Assembly: GCA_031262545.1 (NCBI GenBank)
Contig: JAISHP010000080.1
Coordinates: 1 to 34,279, forward strand
Direction: 5' to 3'
DNA length: 34,279 bases
From: Candidatus Ancillula hodotermitis
GTDB taxonomy: Bacteria; Actinomycetota; Actinomycetes; Actinomycetales; Bifidobacteriaceae
Part shown: one piece after another, positions 29,001-34,279 of the stretch
Layout: every line of letters begins with the position of its first letter
Position numbering within the stretch: the first letter of the stretch is position 1
Translations under genes and position numbers: made by a program
The notes under the pieces: generated by a model
The model's input: the letters and a program-made list of their open reading frames with translations, nothing else
What the model was told of the DNA's origin: nothing
The model's database searches: none

Positions 29001-29262
29001 AATCTTGATTGGGGGGAATAATTGTAATTTTATTTCTAGCACTATTTTGACTTTGGTGAGTTTGCCAGTTAAAAAAATTGTCTGTTTTAAAAATTTCTTC
29101 GGTTTGGTTTTTGTCTTTTTTGTCCTTAAAACCAATTCCTAAACGGACTTCAGACGAGTTATGTAAACCCCAAATTCCGACCTCATCAATGTGGTTTGCC
29201 ATTCCTTGAAATTGAACAATTAGAGCAACTTCTTTACTAATTGCATCAAGATTTTTTACCAC
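26005..29262 (-). CDS. SNF2-family DEAD/DEAH helicase
   Basis: [110 protein letters not shown]. Confidence 0.95.
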   Translation of the reverse strand: [1085 protein letters not shown]

Positions 29263-29315
29263 TTTAACATTATCGCATAGATATAGAATATAAAATTTAT
29301 ATGTATAATGTAAAT

Positions 29316-31208
29316 ATGGCGAAGTTCATCGGTGCACCTCAGAATCCAAGCCCAATGCCTTGGAAAAAATATGTTCCTTATAATAAGCAAATTAAAGTTG
29401 ATGGTTCGGGTAGGACTTGGCCAGATAAAGTTTTAACTCACGCTCCAAGATGGTGTTCTGTTGATTTAAGGGATGGGAATCAAGCATTAATTGAGCCGAT
29501 GGATAATGAACGAAAGTTGCGTTTTTGGAAATTGTTAATCAAAATGGGGTTTAAGGAGATAGAGGTAGGATTTCCTTCAGCTTCCGAAACTGATTATAAT
29601 TTTATTCGTTTATTAATTGAACAGGATTTAATTCCTGAGGATGTAACAATTGGCGTTTTAACACAGGCTCGTGAGCATTTAATTAAAAAAACTTATGAAT
29701 GTTTAAAAGGTGCGAAAAGAGCCTATGTTCATCTTTATAATTCAACATCAACCTTGCAAAGAGAAGTTGTATTTAAGATGTCAAAAGAAGAAATTATTGA
29801 TTTAGCAGTTGAAGGTGCAGAACTTTGTCGTTCTTTGGAATTTTTAATTCCGGAAACTGAACTTTATTACGAATACACTCCCGAGAGTTATACTGGAACT
29901 GAGCCTGAATTTGCTGCACAAATTTCTAATGCTGTAGCAAAAGTTTTTGAAGCAGAAAAAAAGCCGGTTATAATTAATTTGCCTTCAACAGTTGAAATGA
30001 CAACTCCAAATGTTTATGCTGATTCAATTGAATGGATGAGTCATCATCTTGGTAAACCGGATGATGAAAATCCTGATGACGGGACTGTTCTTGGTAGAGC
30101 AGAATTACCTTTTTCAAGAAACGATATTATTTTATCTTTGCACCCACACAATGATCAAGGAATGGGAATAGCCGCTACAGAATTAGCTATGTTGGCTGGG
30201 GCAGATCGGGTTGAAGGGTGTTTGTTTGGAAATGGTGAGCGAACAGGTAATGTTGATGTTGTGGCTGTAGCACTTAACTTATTTTCTGGAGGAATAGATC
30301 CTGAATTAGATATTTCAAATATTTTAGAAATTAGAAATATTGTTGAGTATTGCAATCAATTAAAAGTTGGAGAAAGACATCCTTATGCTGGTGATTTAGT
30401 ATTTACAGCTTTTTCAGGTTCTCATCAAGATGCAATTAAAAAAGGACTTGAAGTTAGAGAGAATAAAGCAAAAGCTGCTGGAATTCCAATTAAAGATTTT
30501 ACTTGGGCAGTGCCATATATTCCAATTGATCCAGAAGATATTGGACAGAGTTATGAGTCAGTGATTAGAGTTAATTCTCAATCTGGAAAAGGCGGTGTGG
30601 CATATATCTTAAAGAGTAAGCATAATCTAGATTTACCGAAACGTTTGCAAAGCGAGTTTAGTTCAGTTGTTCAAAAATTTGCTGATGAAAGCGGGAAAGA
30701 GCTCACAGATAGCACAATTTATGCATTGTTTTGTGATGAATATTTACCAACTGCTGAAGCCTCTTCTTCTTCAAACGCTTCTTTACGACCAAATAGTGCA
30801 CTCGCTCAAATAGATAATGGTCTTCAAGAATGGGGCAGAATTAAAATTTTATCAATTTCGGATAGTAATAATGGTGATGATTCGGATACTATATTAAAAG
30901 CTAAGATTTTAGATAGAGGAACCAGCGGTCTAGATAATAGTGAAATTGAATTAGTGGGAATTGGGAATGGACCTCTTGATGCATTTATTTCAGCACTTTC
31001 TTCAGGAATTTCTGGTTTAGGAGATATTCAAATTTTAGATTATGCTCAACATGCTCTATCTTCAGGACAAGATGCAAGTGCAGCTGGTTATGTTGAGTGC
31101 AGAGTAAATGGGAAAGATCTTTGGGGAGTAGGAATTGATTCTTCTACTACAAAAGCAAGTTTAAAGGCAATCGTTTCAGCGGTTAACAGGAGTTTAAGAA
31201 AGGCTTAA
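29316..31208 (+). CDS. leuA: 2-isopropylmalate synthase (long, actinobacterial-like type with C-terminal regulatory domain)
   Basis: [95 protein letters not shown] 29316 is 6 nt after TATAAT, so 29301 is probably not the start. Confidence 0.93.
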   Translation: MAKFIGAPQNPSPMPWKKYVPYNKQIKVDGSGRTWPDKVLTHAPRWCSVDLRDGNQALIEPMDNERKLRFWKLLIKMGFKEIEVGFPSASETDYNFIRLLIEQDLIPEDVTIGVLTQAREHLIKKTYECLKGAKRAYVHLYNSTSTLQREVVFKMSKEEIIDLAVEGAELCRSLEFLIPETELYYEYTPESYTGTEPEFAAQISNAVAKVFEAEKKPVIINLPSTVEMTTPNVYADSIEWMSHHLGKPDDENPDDGTVLGRAELPFSRNDIILSLHPHNDQGMGIAATELAMLAGADRVEGCLFGNGERTGNVDVVAVALNLFSGGIDPELDISNILEIRNIVEYCNQLKVGERHPYAGDLVFTAFSGSHQDAIKKGLEVRENKAKAAGIPIKDFTWAVPYIPIDPEDIGQSYESVIRVNSQSGKGGVAYILKSKHNLDLPKRLQSEFSSVVQKFADESGKELTDSTIYALFCDEYLPTAEASSSSNASLRPNSALAQIDNGLQEWGRIKILSISDSNNGDDSDTILKAKILDRGTSGLDNSEIELVGIGNGPLDAFISALSSGISGLGDIQILDYAQHALSSGQDASAAGYVECRVNGKDLWGVGIDSSTTKASLKAIVSAVNRSLRKA

Positions 31209-31209
31209 T

Positions 31210-32238
31210 ATGAGCGAGAATATTCATCATCTTTTATCTATTGCAGATTTGTCACCAGAACAAATTTTAAAAATTATGAATACAGCTCAGAAAATCAAAA
31301 AAGAACAAACTGGTGTAGATGTTGAAGTTCCAACTTCTGGACAAATTTTTGCAGGTAAACATATATTAATTGTTGGTGACATTTCGCACTCACGAGTAGC
31401 TATGTCTAATTTGCAATTAATTACTAAACTAGGAGGAAGGGTGACATTTGTCGCCCCACCAACGCTCTTAGCAACAAATATGAGTTTATTGCCTGAGGTT
31501 AAAATTGAGTATGATTTTGATAAAGCTATTTCTCGAGCAGATTTTGATGGAATTATGTTACTCAGAATTCAAGCGGAAAGAATGCTGGGAGGGAAAATGG
31601 GGCCAACTGGGTCTAAAGATGCAGGATATTTTCCCGATTTAGCAGACTATGTAAGTAATTATGGTTTAACTAATGAGAGAGTTGCTAGAATAGATCCTAT
31701 GGTTCCAATTTTACATCCAGCACCGATAAATCGTGGGTTAGAAATTAGTTCTGAAATTGCAGATTCCCCAAGATCATTAATCAATCATCAGATTGCTAAT
31801 GGGGTTTGGACAAGAATGGCATGCCTATCTTTGCTTGTTCCTGGAATTACAAATTCTAAAAAAACAGTTGTTAATCTTTTTTATGAAAATTCAACGAGAA
31901 CTCGCTTTAGTTTTGAAGCAGCAGAGAAAAAATTGGGAATGAATATAATGAATTTTTCGGCTTCAGGTTCTTCTGTTGCTAAAGGGGAAGGTCTAAAAGA
32001 CACAGTTTCTACTCTTTATGCAATGGGCATAGATGCTATTGTGATCCGACATCAACATTCTGGTGTTGCCTTTAGGTTAGCGAATTCAAATTGGATTGAT
32101 GTTCCTGTCTTAAATGCTGGAGATGGAACACATGGGCATCCAACTCAAGCACTTTTGGATGCTATGACATTAAGAGAGTATTTTTCGGGATTTTCTAGGT
32201 TGCACAATACAGCTGATCGTTTTGGAAAGCAAATTTAG
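31210..32238 (+). CDS. pyrB: Aspartate carbamoyltransferase with permuted (swapped) domain order
   Basis: Helix-1 region [21 protein letters not shown], then Asp-binding domain [19 protein letters not shown]...[10 protein letters not shown]...[12 protein letters not shown], then carbamoyl-phosphate domain [21 protein letters not shown]...[14 protein letters not shown]...VIRHQHSG...[22 protein letters not shown]; canonical ATCases have the last two blocks in the opposite order. Confidence 0.93.
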   Translation: MSENIHHLLSIADLSPEQILKIMNTAQKIKKEQTGVDVEVPTSGQIFAGKHILIVGDISHSRVAMSNLQLITKLGGRVTFVAPPTLLATNMSLLPEVKIEYDFDKAISRADFDGIMLLRIQAERMLGGKMGPTGSKDAGYFPDLADYVSNYGLTNERVARIDPMVPILHPAPINRGLEISSEIADSPRSLINHQIANGVWTRMACLSLLVPGITNSKKTVVNLFYENSTRTRFSFEAAEKKLGMNIMNFSASGSSVAKGEGLKDTVSTLYAMGIDAIVIRHQHSGVAFRLANSNWIDVPVLNAGDGTHGHPTQALLDAMTLREYFSGFSRLHNTADRFGKQI

Positions 32239-32263
32239 TTAGTTGCTGATAACGGGGTTATAG

Positions 32264-33064
32264 ATGGAAATATCACAAAAAAAACTTATTATTTTTGATC
32301 TAGATGGGACTTTGACAAAAAGTAAAACACCGATTAGAGAAGAAATGTGTGAGTTGTTATATCGTTTGCTGAGAGAAAAAAATGTTGTTGTAATTTCTGG
32401 TGGAAAACGAGAAATGGTTAAGCGAGATTTAGAAAATCCGATTGTTCAATATGTCCATCAGAAGAAATATGACTTTGCGGTATTAAAGAATTTACATATT
32501 ATGCCGACTTACGGAACTAGTTATTTTGTTTGGGGAGGTAATATTAATAGTAAACCAGAATGGCTTTGTAAATATTCAAATTACTTAACTAGTGATCAAA
32601 AAGAAAGAACTTTTAAAATCTTAGAAGAAATTCCTAAAAAAATGGGATATTGGGAACCAGAAAACAAGATTTTTGGAGAAAGAGTTGAAGATCGTGAATC
32701 TCAAATAACATATTCACCACTTGGGCAAGATGCCGCAAGAGAAGAAAAAGCAAAATATGATGTTGAAGATATGCTAAGAGATAAAGTTGTTCAAGCTGTT
32801 CAAGAAAAGTTGCCAGACTTAGAAGTTCGAAAAGGTGGATTGACTTCGATTGATGTTACAGAAAAAGGTGTAGATAAAACTTTCGGCGTAAAAAAAATGA
32901 TGCAAATGTATAAATACAAAATTGAAGATATGTTATTTGTGGCAGATAAAATTTACCCAGGAGGAAACGATTATCCAATAAAAGAATTTGGCGTAGAGTC
33001 TATTGAGGTTCAAAGCCCCGAAGAAACAGAGAAAATTATAGAAGGGATTTTAAATGACAACTAA
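32264..33064 (+). CDS. HAD-superfamily hydrolase, phosphomannomutase-like (HAD-IIB)
   Basis: [67 protein letters not shown]. Confidence 0.82.
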   Translation: MEISQKKLIIFDLDGTLTKSKTPIREEMCELLYRLLREKNVVVISGGKREMVKRDLENPIVQYVHQKKYDFAVLKNLHIMPTYGTSYFVWGGNINSKPEWLCKYSNYLTSDQKERTFKILEEIPKKMGYWEPENKIFGERVEDRESQITYSPLGQDAAREEKAKYDVEDMLRDKVVQAVQEKLPDLEVRKGGLTSIDVTEKGVDKTFGVKKMMQMYKYKIEDMLFVADKIYPGGNDYPIKEFGVESIEVQSPEETEKIIEGILNDN

Positions 33065-33677
33065 AAGAACAGATAAGCCAGCAGATAGGTTTGAGATTAC
33101 AAAAAATATGACAAATTACGAAAAAGCTTTGGCTGGAGAATGGTATATTTTTGGGGAAGATCAAGAATTGCACGATAGAGTTGTTGTTTGGGCAAGAGGA
33201 AAATATACTGAAATCAACAAAATAGCTTTAGAAGATAAAGAAAAAGCAATGGATATGTTAGTAGAATTTGCTCCAGGAATTGATAGATCTTGTGATATAG
33301 TTTTTCCTGTACAAGTAGAATACCCAGAGCAAATTACGATTGGAGCTAATACTTTTATAAATAATAATTTTATTTGTTTAAGTGGTGGGAAAATCACTAT
33401 AGGAAAACATTGTTTTATAGGACCAAACTGTTCTTTGTTTACCCCTAATCATCATCCTTCAGATATCAAATTGAGACGTGAGGGCTGGCAGTATGATGCA
33501 CCTATTTCAATTGGGAATGATGTTTGGTTTGGCGGGAATGTTACAATTTGTCCAGGTGTCTCAATTGGAGATAACGTTGTTGTTGGTGCTGGCGCAGTTG
33601 TAACTAAAGATATTCCTTCAAATTGTATTGTTGGAGGAAACCCAGCTAAAATTATAAAAGAACTAGCTGAAGAATAA
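33054..33677 (+). CDS. Maltose/galactoside O-acetyltransferase-like LbH acyltransferase
   Basis: [21 protein letters not shown]; hexapeptide repeats; [50 protein letters not shown]. Confidence 0.9.
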   Translation: MTTKRTDKPADRFEITKNMTNYEKALAGEWYIFGEDQELHDRVVVWARGKYTEINKIALEDKEKAMDMLVEFAPGIDRSCDIVFPVQVEYPEQITIGANTFINNNFICLSGGKITIGKHCFIGPNCSLFTPNHHPSDIKLRREGWQYDAPISIGNDVWFGGNVTICPGVSIGDNVVVGAGAVVTKDIPSNCIVGGNPAKIIKELAEE

Positions 33678-33686
33678 AGCAAAAAG

Positions 33687-34279
33687 TTACAATTTTCTAT
33701 AAATTTTGTAAAGGTTGGGCGAAATAATATATAATTTTGCAGAGAATTTTGTTTTTGCGGGTAGTTTTAGGTTTAATTTCAGAAGTTCTTTGAGTTTATT
33801 TTGAGTTGCAGATATTACATCTTTGTTTAATTTTCCTTTGTGGTCTAAAGTTTTAGCAAGTTCATTCATAATTTCATAAACTATTGTTTGATTAATTTCT
33901 TCTGTGATATCAATTTTTTTAGATTTTGCTTCGGTTAAGACAAAATCAAATGCTGCAAGATATTGTTTGAAAATATCAAGGGTTAATGCTTTGTAATTTG
34001 AGTTTGACTCATCTGGATTTTGTCTGTAAAAATATAATTTATATGGTAGCTGAACAGCAGAATGAATATAACGAATTAATTGAGAGTGAATAATGACATC
34101 TTCGCGAACTCTTTGGTTGGCAATTGTATATATAACGTGATTAAAAAGTGAAACTTTAAACATTCCTGCCCAAAGAGCCATATTTCCAACAGAATTAGAA
34201 AAATCAACAAATCTTTTATATCCACCAATTGAAAGATATAATATTTTTTTATCAGAGGTTTTAATAATATTTTTTTGAG
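33687..34279 (-). CDS. C-terminal part of a probable family 2 glycosyltransferase-like protein, truncated by window edge
   Basis: Minus-strand frame stays open past 34181 to the window end (LKKNIIKTSDKKILYLSIGGYKRFVDFSNSVGNMALWAGMFKVSLFNHVIYTIANQRVREDVIIHSQLIRYIHSAVQLPYKLYFYRQNPDES). Confidence 0.5.
   Translation of the reverse strand, partial: QKNIIKTSDKKILYLSIGGYKRFVDFSNSVGNMALWAGMFKVSLFNHVIYTIANQRVREDVIIHSQLIRYIHSAVQLPYKLYFYRQNPDESNSNYKALTLDIFKQYLAAFDFVLTEAKSKKIDITEEINQTIVYEIMNELAKTLDHKGKLNKDVISATQNKLKELLKLNLKLPAKTKFSAKLYIISPNLYKIYRKL

Noticed and set aside
31210-32238. pyrB could be simply a truncated or degraded ATCase
   Set aside because: Both catalytic domains are present with their recognised active-site motifs in one open frame; only their order differs.
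9574-33064. Three gene pairs (ldh/miaA, prfB/helicase, HAD/acetyltransferase) all overlap by exactly 11 nt
   Set aside because: 11 nt is a common overlap size for this relative frame; three cases are compatible with chance and translational coupling.
1-34279. CRISPR array or classical integrated phage
   Set aside because: No regularly spaced repeats, and no phage structural or integrase genes recognised.

Overview
AT-rich bacterial window; gene content and low GC suggest a CPR/Patescibacteria-type (possibly Saccharibacteria) chromosome, which is inference only. Housekeeping genes: alaS, prfB, miaA, ldh, a Ski2-like helicase, a SNF2 helicase and a tRNA with CAT anticodon. Orphan-looking metabolic genes: trpA, leuA and an aspartate carbamoyltransferase. 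Accessory/decaying regions: five DUF4143-type ATPase genes or fragments, an AAA ATPase ORF interrupted by an in-frame TAG, a DUF4160/DUF2442 putative toxin-antitoxin pair, a transposase relic, and a surface protein/membrane protein pair. The strongest unusual signal is at 31210-32238: an aspartate carbamoyltransferase whose two domains are in swapped order (helix 1, then Asp-binding domain, then carbamoyl-phosphate domain), with recognised catalytic motifs retained and a possible fossil of the ancestral domain junction just after the stop codon. Other notable signals: a six-cysteine insertion (CxxCCxxCCxxC) in a Dps-like protein; a recurring TATAAT-N6/7-start architecture that indicates leaderless mRNAs; paired palindromes plus a shared spacer upstream of one intact and one internally deleted DUF4143 gene; and a diverged 39-nt promoter-proximal repeat. 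All family calls come from reading the sequence by eye; no searches were run.
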